Of a stretch of 64,000 nt of DNA, positions 1 to 7,250 are shown piece by piece. The notes under the pieces were generated by a model. The model was not told the DNA's origin and did no database searches. It saw only the letters and a list, made by a program, of their open reading frames with translations. This DNA comes from JBBKWU01 sp037969035. Its GTDB lineage: Bacteria > Pseudomonadota > Alphaproteobacteria > Micavibrionales > Micavibrionaceae. Both the position numbers and the translations under genes were made by a program. The stretch is taken from NCBI GenBank assembly GCA_037969035.1, contig JBBKWU010000002.1, positions 62,001 through 126,000 of the forward strand. The letters are read 5' to 3'. Within the stretch, counting starts at the first letter, position 1. Every line of letters begins with the position of its first letter.

Positions 1-1986
1 TACATTGAGCCGTTCCAAGGTGCTGCCACAGGTGTTGGTGGTATTATGCGTGACGTGTTCACCATGGGCGCGCGCCCGATTGCCAATATCAATGCGCTTC
101 GTTTTGGCGATCCAAGCCACCCGAAAACACGGCATTTAGTAAACGGCGTTGTCGCAGGGGTTAGTCATTACGGCAACTGCATGGGTGTGCCGACTGTTGG
201 CGGGGAAACGCAATTCCATTCCGCTTATAACGGCAATATTTTGGTCAACGCGATGACCGTCGGCATTGCCGATCACGACAAAATTTATTACGCACGTGGC
301 GCAAGCCCTGACCAGCCCGTTGTCTATGTCGGCAGTAAAACAGGCCGCGATGGTATTCACGGCGCAACAATGGCAAGCGCAGAGTTCGAAGACGGCGTTG
401 AAGGCAACCGCCCGACCGTACAAGTCGGCGACCCGTTCACCGAAAAGCTATTGCTCGAAGCCTGCTTAGAGTTGATGCAAGAAGACATGATTATCTCCAT
501 TCAGGATATGGGGGCTGCTGGCCTCACCTCTTCCTCTGTGGAGATTGCGGATAAAGGCGGTATTGGTGTTGAGCTTGATCTGGATGCTGTGCCACAGCGC
601 GAACCGAACATGTCACCGTACGAAATTATGCTGTCTGAATCACAAGAGCGCATGTTGATGATCTTAAAACCAGGCAAAGAAGACGAAGCCCGCGCCATTT
701 TCGAAAAATGGGATCTGGATTTTGCGGTCATTGGTCGCACAACAGACGACAAACATTTGCGCCTGAATATGTATGGCAAGACATGGTGTGATATCCCTGT
801 GCCGCCATTGGTGGATGACGCGCCGATTTATGATCGCAAAGCAGGATATTACAAACTTCAGGATGAGATTGATAACGCCGCCTACGCGCTGCCGAAAGAC
901 AGTCTGTGTGAAACGCTACGCCAGATGATTTGCTGCCCTGATATCGCAAGCAAGCGTTGGATTTGGGAGCAGTATGATCGTCTTGTGATCGGTAATACTA
1001 AATATAGCTCTGGCCAATCGGATGCGGCAATTGTTCTTATACCCTGTCATCCTGACCTCGCACTTGATGCGGGGGAAGGATCTCGTGCCACAAAGCAAAA
1101 GGATTCTTCGGCTTCGCCTCAGAATGACAAGCCGCAAAAAGCACTCGCTATTTCTTCTGATTGCAACCCGCGCTATTGCAAGGCTGATCCTGTGCGCGGC
1201 GGTATGCAGGCGGTGGCGGAAAGTTACCGCAATATTTGTGCAACAGGTGCGAAGCCGTTGGCAGTGACCAACAACCTCAATTTCGGCAACCCCGAACGTG
1301 AGCAGATTATGGCGCAATTTGTGGGCTGTTTAGAGGGCATGGGCGAAGCGTGCCGCAAGCTGTCCTACCCTATTATCTCGGGCAATGTCAGCCTTTATAA
1401 TGAGACCAGCGGTGAGGCGATTTTACCAACGCCTGTTATTGGCGGTGTTGGTTTGATCGAGGACTGGGAAAAGGCCCTGCCCCTTGGCTTCCAAAATGAT
1501 GGTGAGACTATTATTCTTGTGGGAGAAGACGGCAATCATCTCGGGCAGTCGCTTTATCTGAAAGAAGTCCATGGCAAGGAAATCGGCACACCTCCGAAAG
1601 TTGATTTAGAATCCGAGCTTAACCGTGGCTCTTACATCCGTATGCTTGCGGAAAAAGGTTTGATTACGGCGTGCCATGACATTAGCGATGGCGGCTTGCT
1701 CGTCACGCTCGCGGAAATGGCGATGGCGGGACACAAAGGTGCCGCGCTTATTATCAAGAACGCCGATGCGGCTTATTGGCTGGGTGAAGATCAAGCACGT
1801 TACGTTGTAACCACAAGCGACATCGGAAACATTATGGCGCTTCCCGAAGCACAGAAAATAAAGATGACAATTTTGGGCAAAACGGGCGGCAAGGATTTGA
1901 AATTTGAAAATGGTGAGAGCATCAGCGTGGACGAATTGATTGATCTGAATGAACGCTGGTTGCCTGATTATATGGCGGGGAAATAA
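1..1986 (+). CDS. purL: Phosphoribosylformylglycinamidine synthase II (FGAM synthase), 5' end outside the window
   Basis: Catalyses the ATP-dependent conversion of FGAR to FGAM in de novo purine synthesis, receiving ammonia from the PurQ glutaminase with PurS as partner. The frame is open from base 1 (YIEPFQGAATGVGGIMRDVF), so an N-terminal part lies upstream. The small-type PurL core is clear: GGIMRDVFTMGARPIA, GVPTVGGET, SVEIADKGG, the second half starting at SSDCNPRYC, and the C-terminal HDISDGGLLVTLAEM nucleotide-binding segment. Visible codons about 349-377 are an extra segment (CHPDLALDAGEGS...QND) with no counterpart in ordinary PurL; it is encoded by a palindromic element (bases 1045-1129) read in frame. 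The rest of the enzyme looks intact. Upstream of bolA/grxD, a common alphaproteobacterial order. Confidence 0.97.
   Translation, partial: YIEPFQGAATGVGGIMRDVFTMGARPIANINALRFGDPSHPKTRHLVNGVVAGVSHYGNCMGVPTVGGETQFHSAYNGNILVNAMTVGIADHDKIYYARGASPDQPVVYVGSKTGRDGIHGATMASAEFEDGVEGNRPTVQVGDPFTEKLLLEACLELMQEDMIISIQDMGAAGLTSSSVEIADKGGIGVELDLDAVPQREPNMSPYEIMLSESQERMLMILKPGKEDEARAIFEKWDLDFAVIGRTTDDKHLRLNMYGKTWCDIPVPPLVDDAPIYDRKAGYYKLQDEIDNAAYALPKDSLCETLRQMICCPDIASKRWIWEQYDRLVIGNTKYSSGQSDAAIVLIPCHPDLALDAGEGSRATKQKDSSASPQNDKPQKALAISSDCNPRYCKADPVRGGMQAVAESYRNICATGAKPLAVTNNLNFGNPEREQIMAQFVGCLEGMGEACRKLSYPIISGNVSLYNETSGEAILPTPVIGGVGLIEDWEKALPLGFQNDGETIILVGEDGNHLGQSLYLKEVHGKEIGTPPKVDLESELNRGSYIRMLAEKGLITACHDISDGGLLVTLAEMAMAGHKGAALIIKNADAAYWLGEDQARYVVTTSDIGNIMALPEAQKIKMTILGKTGGKDLKFENGESISVDELIDLNERWLPDYMAGK
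1045..1129 (+). repeat. Palindromic repeat element inserted in frame within purL
   Basis: The ends are an imperfect inverted repeat, TGTCATCCTGA at 1045 and TCAGAATGACA ending at 1129 (10 of 11 pairs). The inner part has GATCTCG and GATTCTTCGG segments typical of the bacterial 'tgtcattctgagcgaag' repeat type. Length is 85 nt, that is 1 modulo 3. It is read as CHPD...QND, the same register as the two copies in murB, so it adds about 28 residues without breaking PurL. Distribution and origin cannot be judged from one window. Confidence 0.85.
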
Positions 1987-1995
1987 TAAGGATGC

Positions 1996-2286
1996 TTAGG
2001 CTTTCGGTGCATCTTCGCCGAACAGGATATAAAGCGGCACTTCGATTTCGCCGTTCGCACCAAAACGGTTCATTTCTTTTAGCATCACAGAGCGGGCTTT
2101 TTGTAGGCGTTTGCTGATTTCTGGCATCGTTGCTGAGCCAATGCGTGTATAGGTGCCATTATCCAAAAGCACCGTCAGTGTTTTATCTTCGGCACTGTAA
2201 TTCATGCCGACGGGCAGCGCATCAAGGGCTTCATCATGCGATACGCATACGCGCCCTTCATAATTGACTGTTAACGTCATGACCAT
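1996..2286 (-). CDS. Small protein of unknown function
   Basis: A 96-residue product with no signal peptide or membrane segment and no recognised family. It runs convergently to purL, ending 9 nt past the purL stop. The start at 2286 is preceded by AAGG at a suitable distance; a second ATG two codons in (2280) is also possible. The product looks like a compact alpha/beta domain: a beta-rich N-terminal half (TLTVNYEGRVCV, KTLTVLLDNGTYTRIG) followed by a helix rich in K/R/M (PEISKRLQKARSVMLKEMNRF). Codon use resembles its neighbours, so it is probably a real gene. Confidence 0.6.
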   Translation of the reverse strand: MVMTLTVNYEGRVCVSHDEALDALPVGMNYSAEDKTLTVLLDNGTYTRIGSATMPEISKRLQKARSVMLKEMNRFGANGEIEVPLYILFGEDAPKA

Positions 2287-2486
2287 TTTAGAAAACCTTT
2301 ACACTCGCAACATCCCAATTCTTCACATTTTTTCCAAAAGAACGAAGTTGGGAATTTTATAATTCTTTCTTTATTTTTTACCATAATATCAAGTGCTTTG
2401 CAAATACCATATTCAAATAAATGATTTTCCCTTATGCAGCATCGTTTTCACGCGGGAAAGAGTAGCGAAAAGTTACGATTTATGCT

Positions 2487-2492
2487 TATAAT
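2487..2492 (+). promoter_or_regulatory. Candidate -10 element upstream of bolA
   Basis: A consensus TATAAT lies 38 nt before the bolA ATG at 2530 in an AT-rich spacer of about 240 nt. The expected -35 region is poor (tagcga), so activation by a regulator or a weak promoter is possible. Seen by eye only. Confidence 0.35.
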
Positions 2493-2529
2493 GCGTGATA
2501 CAAATAAGAATGATCAAGGAACAGACACC

Positions 2530-2766
2530 ATGCCGATGAGCGCCGGAGACATTGAAGATATGATCAAAGAAAGCATCCCTGGTGCGTTGGTCAAGATTTC
2601 TGATCTGCGCGGCGATGGCGATCACTATGCGGCCTATATTGAATCGGCGGCCTTTGTTGGCAAATCACGCGTGCAGCAGCACCAGTTGGTTTACAAAGCC
2701 CTGAAAGGGAAAATGGGGGATGAATTGCATGCGCTAGCGATACAGACTGCTATTCCCACCGAATAA
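2530..2766 (+). CDS. bolA: BolA family protein (BolA/IbaG type)
   Basis: A 78-residue BolA-like protein, a partner of monothiol glutaredoxins in binding and moving [2Fe-2S] clusters. The start at 2530 is chosen because AAGGA sits 9 nt upstream and the product MPMSAGDIEDMIKESIPGAL begins as the family does; a longer frame from 2434 has no such support. Family features visible are the class II KH-like fold pattern, with helix, DLRGDGDHYAAYI strand and the C-terminal QQHQLVYKALKGKMGDELHALAI, including the conserved H of the RVQQHQ(L)VY motif. Followed 49 nt later by the glutaredoxin grxD, which fits a joint role in iron sensing or Fe-S delivery. Confidence 0.92.
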   Translation: MPMSAGDIEDMIKESIPGALVKISDLRGDGDHYAAYIESAAFVGKSRVQQHQLVYKALKGKMGDELHALAIQTAIPTE

Positions 2767-2815
2767 GATTATATATATAAATATAAGAGACACAGTGTAA
2801 TTAAAGGAGAAAAAA

Positions 2816-3157
2816 ATGGAAAATATGATTTTTGACCGTATCAAAAAAGAAATAAGCAAAGACGATGTAGTGCTGTTCATGAAGGGTACTGCCATTTTCC
2901 CGCAATGCGGTTTTTCTGCTGCTGTTGTGCAAGTTTTGACGCAGCTCGGTGTGCCGTTTAAGGACATCAACGTGCTGGAAGACAATGATATCCGCCAAGG
3001 CATCAAAGATTTCTCTGATTGGCCAACCATTCCGCAGCTCTACGTTAAAGGCGAATTTGTTGGTGGTTGCGATATCATCCGTGAAATGTACGCCGATGGC
3101 GAGTTGCAAGAACTATTGGCTCAAAATAACGTCAGCTATATGGAAGCCACCGCGTAA
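2816..3157 (+). CDS. grxD: Monothiol glutaredoxin, Grx4 family
   Basis: A 113-residue Grx4/Grx5-type glutaredoxin that carries a [2Fe-2S] cluster with glutathione and works with BolA. The signature PQCGFS is present at about residues 30-35 with the single active Cys, along with FMKGT at 22-26 (Lys for glutathione), the WPTIPQLYVKGEFVGGCDI block with the cis-Pro TIPQ, and the GGCDI glutathione site. The start has a strong ribosome-binding site (AAAGGAGAAAA). The gene lies directly after bolA and is probably co-transcribed with it. Length is normal. Confidence 0.96.
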   Translation: MENMIFDRIKKEISKDDVVLFMKGTAIFPQCGFSAAVVQVLTQLGVPFKDINVLEDNDIRQGIKDFSDWPTIPQLYVKGEFVGGCDIIREMYADGELQELLAQNNVSYMEATA

Positions 3158-3232
3158 ATAAACACGAATAATTTGTGGTAAAATCTGCGGCATGGTAGAA
3201 TTGAGATAGACATTTAAAGTGAGAAAAAAATT

Positions 3233-3808
3233 ATGAAAAAAATCGCAACAATGGCGTTCCTATGTACTGTGGCCGCAACGCCTGTCATGGCGCAAGATAA
3301 GACCGTTATAGAAGGTTATTACTGTGAAGCTGCTGCTTATGAAATCGTTGATGTATCAGGAACCTGCGAAGAACCTGCCTACAAAGATGAAACAACAGGG
3401 CAGTGTATTTCAAGTTTTATCGGAACAGATTATCTGAAGATCGCAAAGACGGAAGATGGCAACATCGATTTTTCTTTGTTTTTGGTCTACACAAGTGGTG
3501 CTAGCTGTGGCCTTGAGGGAACCGCTGCAATGATTGATGAAGGTACATGGCTTTACGAGACAAATCTTATTGAAGGTGACAGTTCTCCTTCGGCAAATTG
3601 CTCTGTTAAAATTAGCTATTCAGAAAACGGTGTCACAGTCAGTTCTCCGAACCAAAATGCGACGTGCCAAGACATGTGTGGTATGGGAGGAAACTTGATA
3701 CATGTTGAGTTTCCGATGGCCACAAAAGATGTGTTTAACGAAAACGCAGAAAGTAAATGTTCCAGAGCTGCTCTGAGCCTTAAAGATCCGCATTTAATGA
3801 AAAAATAA
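3233..3808 (+). CDS. Exported Cys-rich protein of unknown function
   Basis: A 191-residue product starting MKKIATMAFLCTVAATPVMA, a clear Sec signal peptide with probable cleavage after VMA. The mature part has many cysteines (pairs such as YYCEA/SGTC, TGQC, ASCG, NCSV, ATCQDMC, SKC), suggesting disulfide bonding in the periplasm or outside. No known domain was recognised; the segment DYLKIAKTEDGNIDFSLFLV and the acidic middle suggest a small beta-rich fold. It stands next to two further exported Cys-rich genes on the other strand. Confidence 0.7.
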   Translation: MKKIATMAFLCTVAATPVMAQDKTVIEGYYCEAAAYEIVDVSGTCEEPAYKDETTGQCISSFIGTDYLKIAKTEDGNIDFSLFLVYTSGASCGLEGTAAMIDEGTWLYETNLIEGDSSPSANCSVKISYSENGVTVSSPNQNATCQDMCGMGGNLIHVEFPMATKDVFNENAESKCSRAALSLKDPHLMKK

Positions 3809-3936
3809 GACACGTATTCACATCGACTGAGATGCGACAACGCATATATCCATTATCCATTACTTATATTCATTGGGAAATGCACCGATAAGGGGCATTA
3901 ATATAAATAAGCCTCTTGGCTTATTTCGTCTAGTTA

Positions 3937-4932
3937 TTAGTTATTCGCGACGCCGTCGCAACCCGTTACACCTTGAGCGTCAAGCGCGTTAATTGCCGCG
4001 ACGAACTGGCCACAGCGGTGACTATATTGACCGCAGTAAGGGGACGAACTGAACCTACTGGCAGCCACCCTGAACTGTCCTGCTCTCAACGCGGCCCACG
4101 TGTTGCCCGTGTATGTGGTTCTGTTGTACCAACCAGCACCAAGCTGCCAAATAACACTCGTCAACGTCACCAAAAAGCATGACGCTTCCTCGCCACTTAA
4201 ACACATCTGCTGAGTTTGGCTCACAGCCGAGTTCCAACGCGGCGGAAAATCAACATTAATAAAAAGATTGTTTATGTGATCATCTGAAAATGTCGTACCG
4301 CAAGGCAAATAAGTTGAGACCTCATGCGGCAAGACCAAGTGACCAATTCCCACAGTCAAGCAACCTGCGGAGTTTGTGCCGCAGTAAGGATAGTTACAGC
4401 CTCGTGGTACTGTTAAATGACATGCGTTTTGAGGTTTGTAGGCCGCCGGACAAACACAGTTAGAACCGGGGCACGAACCATGCCCACCCTGACCATCATA
4501 ATAACTACGCATCATCCTCCGCTCTTCTTGTATCAGAAGATTTTGCGCGGCAACACGAGGATCTTCCCCAGGTGTACACTCAGCACCGCTCCATTGTGCT
4601 GTTTGCGTGCCGCTCGCTGTGCCTCCTGTGCCTCCCGTAATATTTGGTGTTGAGTGCGTGCCCGGAGGTGGCGATGAAGTATTAATACCTAGATTCACAA
4701 GAACACCCGGCATCCAACTATATTGGCTCCGTATGTTATTTGTCTGAAACACGTTGTTACTGCCAGGAACATTCGCGAGAGGTGTTCTTTGAACGGTTTG
4801 ACCCGCCGTTGTCGGGGCGACTGTATCACAAATATAATCGTTTGTGGCGGTGACATAACACCCCGCAGCCTTTGCTTGCGTTGAAACAAACAAAGCCGCA
4901 CACAGCGACAGCGCCATTAATATTTTTTTCAT
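3937..4932 (-). CDS. Secreted T4-type (GH24-like) lysozyme, Cys-rich
   Basis: A 331-residue protein with signal peptide MKKILMALSLCAALFVSTQA (cleavage near AKA-A), then a Gly/Thr/Pro-rich linker to about residue 115 and a domain matching T4 lysozyme. The catalytic E/D/T triad can be placed as E137, D146 (same spacing as E11 and D20 of T4) and T193 in CLTVGIGHLV, the GH24 GIGH motif; between D and T there is an extra Cys-rich insert of about 40 residues. The second lobe (TLTSVIWQLGAGWYN, NTWAALRAGQFRVAASRF) follows the T4 pattern INMVFQMG...LQQKRWDEAAVNLA. Sixteen Cys in the mature part suggest disulfides. The start at 4932 is chosen for the signal peptide; the frame extends 8 codons upstream. 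It likely cleaves peptidoglycan outside the inner membrane; the target is inferred only. Confidence 0.72.
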   Translation of the reverse strand: MKKILMALSLCAALFVSTQAKAAGCYVTATNDYICDTVAPTTAGQTVQRTPLANVPGSNNVFQTNNIRSQYSWMPGVLVNLGINTSSPPPGTHSTPNITGGTGGTASGTQTAQWSGAECTPGEDPRVAAQNLLIQEERRMMRSYYDGQGGHGSCPGSNCVCPAAYKPQNACHLTVPRGCNYPYCGTNSAGCLTVGIGHLVLPHEVSTYLPCGTTFSDDHINNLFINVDFPPRWNSAVSQTQQMCLSGEEASCFLVTLTSVIWQLGAGWYNRTTYTGNTWAALRAGQFRVAASRFSSSPYCGQYSHRCGQFVAAINALDAQGVTGCDGVANN

Positions 4933-5055
4933 AGACTCACCCTCATTCAAACACAATATTTATTGTTAATTATAGCATTTATCTAAAATTATAACAAAAT
5001 TAAAGTTAATATTCAGTTTCCATAAACAAATTACAGGCTATTTATTTCTAACAGC

Positions 5056-6045
5056 CTATGGCGTGCATGTCGCTTGATCAAAGTAACATTGCGGGTTAGG
5101 GCATGTTGCATCAGCATAATTTGCCGTCGGCCCAGACACGCCCGTTGTGCGCGACACTGTTATGCCGGTCGGTATTGTTACACAATTGGCAAACAAGCTA
5201 TGTGCACTCTCCACCATAAATGCCGTATAGCTATTGGCCAGTGAGGCTGGCACAGCGGGAGGTAAGACCTCCTCAACATCATAAGCGACCGTATCAAACA
5301 GAGCCTCACTTGCTGTGGGCATGATATAGCGATCTGACTGCCGAAGTGGCGAGCTATTGTTAAATGACGTTGCAATCGCGCGGTTCCACGCCCCCAAATT
5401 CCGTGTACAAGCAGGAAGATACGCTGGCAGATCCCGTGGATCTGTATCGCGATACCAGTAAAAATCGTAAAACATATCAAAATCCGTACGTCCTGGGATC
5501 ATAATGTCTTGAAATTCGCCAAAATCCATGCATTTGGCTTTTTCCCAAGCATAATTAAGTGCCCCACAATCATATGTTCTTGGTGGACGTGGCGGCGCAG
5601 CACCCAATAATGGGGTACGATCCCCTAAGTAAGTCTGCCCAAAATTTCCAAAAAGGAAGGTAAACAGCGCAATACCGACGACTTCTTGCAACGCGATATC
5701 CGTCGAAATATTACTAATCGTCGGCAAACCGCCCGTACTCAAAAGCCACAATGTTTCTCTATCTGAAAAGATATCTGCTGGGAATTCACCCGCCAAGCTG
5801 ACCATTTGGTCAAAGCATGAATATTCAAGCACGCTATCGCCCATGGTCATCAGGTTTTGATTCTGTATCATTTCGCGGTCTGTTTCCATCCACGCGCGCG
5901 CTTCCATGGCTTGCATAAGCTCAGGGTCACAAGAAGTCTCTGGCTGTGCCCATGCGCTATAAGATGTAACGCTAAGCACCAGCGCGAAGAGCACGGCGTT
6001 CAGCACACATAATGGTAGGAATCTTTTAATTTTCAGCACACGCAC
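5056..6045 (-). CDS. Exported protein of unknown function
   Basis: A 329-residue product with a long N-terminal signal sequence (hydrophobic LCVLNAVLFALVLSVTSYSAWA, cleavage near AWA-Q). The mature part starts with C...ELMQAMEARAWMETDREM and has conserved-looking Cys (TSCDPEL, EYSCFDQM, TYDCGALN, AKCMDFGE, PACTRN, CPNPQCYFD, ATCTP). The segment VGIALFTFLFGNFG may be a second hydrophobic stretch at about residues 125-138. The Cys plus helical start recalls exported proteins found with conjugation or secretion systems in alphaproteobacteria, but I cannot name the family. It lies 110 nt from the lysozyme gene in the same direction and both could share a transcript. Confidence 0.6.
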   Translation of the reverse strand: MRVLKIKRFLPLCVLNAVLFALVLSVTSYSAWAQPETSCDPELMQAMEARAWMETDREMIQNQNLMTMGDSVLEYSCFDQMVSLAGEFPADIFSDRETLWLLSTGGLPTISNISTDIALQEVVGIALFTFLFGNFGQTYLGDRTPLLGAAPPRPPRTYDCGALNYAWEKAKCMDFGEFQDIMIPGRTDFDMFYDFYWYRDTDPRDLPAYLPACTRNLGAWNRAIATSFNNSSPLRQSDRYIMPTASEALFDTVAYDVEEVLPPAVPASLANSYTAFMVESAHSLFANCVTIPTGITVSRTTGVSGPTANYADATCPNPQCYFDQATCTP

Positions 6046-6119
6046 AACCTATTTAATATCTCTATACCATTCTATTTTAAATCACCTGACATTCCTATGC
6101 AAAGAAACAATGATAATAT

Positions 6120-7250
6120 TTACATTCGCGGCAATTTTGAATCCTTGTGAATAGAGCATGACATGACAAGCCCAAACCCGACCATGGCCGATAACATTGC
6201 TGTTCCGCCATATGAAATAAGCGGCAGCGGCGCACCCACCACAGGTATCAGCCCCATCACCATCGCGATATTCACAAACACGTAAAGCGAAAAATTCACC
6301 ATCAGACCGAACGCAAGAATTTTTCCGTACGCATAACGGCACGTCAGTGAAATCCAACCGCAATAGGCAAAAATACACGCAAAAATCGCCAAAAGTACGA
6401 TTCCGCCGATAAATCCCCACTCTTCCGCCCAAAGCGTAAAGATAAAATCCGTCTGTTTTTCAGGCAAGAAGTTCAAACGGCTTTGCGTGCCTTGCAAAAA
6501 GCCTTTGCCGTCCAACCCGCCAGAGCCGAGCGCAATTTTCGATTGGGTAATATGATAACCAGACCCCAGCGGATCTGATTCAGGATGCAAAAACGTCATA
6601 ACGCGCTGTCGCTGGTAATCATGCATGAAATGCCACGCGATCGGAATACTGGCCGCTGTCACAACAATCCCGCCAATAAATATCCAGAGCGGCGCCCCCG
6701 ATATAAACACAACCGCAACGCCTGCCAGAATAATCATCAATGACGTGCCCAAATCAGGTTGCAACAACACAAGCCCCACAGGCACAAGAATAATCAACGC
6801 GGCAGGAAACAAGAAGAAAATGCGTTTCATATCGTCTTTGCTGGCCGTATGGAAATATCGCGCCAACGCCATGATAACGCCAATCTTCATTATTTCCGAT
6901 GGTTGCAGCTTCATAAAGCCCAGATCAATCCAGCGTTGCGCCCCCATCCCGATATGCCCCGCAATTTCCACAAACAAAAGCAGCAAAAGCCCCACACCAA
7001 AGCACAGGTAAGACACACGCAACCAAAAGCGTATATCGATAAATGCAATCGCGATCATCATCACAAACCCAATCGCAAAGCGCAGCATTTGCCGCGACGC
7101 CCACGGATGAAGATTGCCATTTGCCGCCGCATATAAGGACAAAAACCCAATAATGGCGACGATACCGATGAGCATCACCAAAAGCCAATCAAGGTGTTTT
7201 GCCTTGTGCCAGAAGCTTGTCTTTGCTGTGAGATCAAATTGACGTGCCAT
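6120..7250 (-). CDS. rodA: Peptidoglycan glycosyltransferase RodA (SEDS family)
   Basis: An inner-membrane SEDS polymerase that makes glycan strands from lipid II during elongation, paired with PBP2. It has 376 residues and about ten membrane helices. SEDS hallmarks are visible: QRWIDLGFMKLQPSE, LLQPDLGTS, KQTDFIFTLWAEEWGFIG, and the C-terminal PLPLISYGGTAML. The ATG follows the mrdA stop directly (TAAATG), so translation is coupled. Last gene of the mreB-C-D-mrdA-rodA run on the minus strand. It differs from the second SEDS protein in this window, ftsW. Confidence 0.97.
   Translation of the reverse strand: MARQFDLTAKTSFWHKAKHLDWLLVMLIGIVAIIGFLSLYAAANGNLHPWASRQMLRFAIGFVMMIAIAFIDIRFWLRVSYLCFGVGLLLLLFVEIAGHIGMGAQRWIDLGFMKLQPSEIMKIGVIMALARYFHTASKDDMKRIFFLFPAALIILVPVGLVLLQPDLGTSLMIILAGVAVVFISGAPLWIFIGGIVVTAASIPIAWHFMHDYQRQRVMTFLHPESDPLGSGYHITQSKIALGSGGLDGKGFLQGTQSRLNFLPEKQTDFIFTLWAEEWGFIGGIVLLAIFACIFAYCGWISLTCRYAYGKILAFGLMVNFSLYVFVNIAMVMGLIPVVGAPLPLISYGGTAMLSAMVGFGLVMSCSIHKDSKLPRM

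Noticed and set aside
3937..6045. Prophage remnant around the lysozyme
   Set aside because: No other phage genes, and the protein has a Sec signal peptide and Cys-rich insert unlike cytosolic phage lysozymes.
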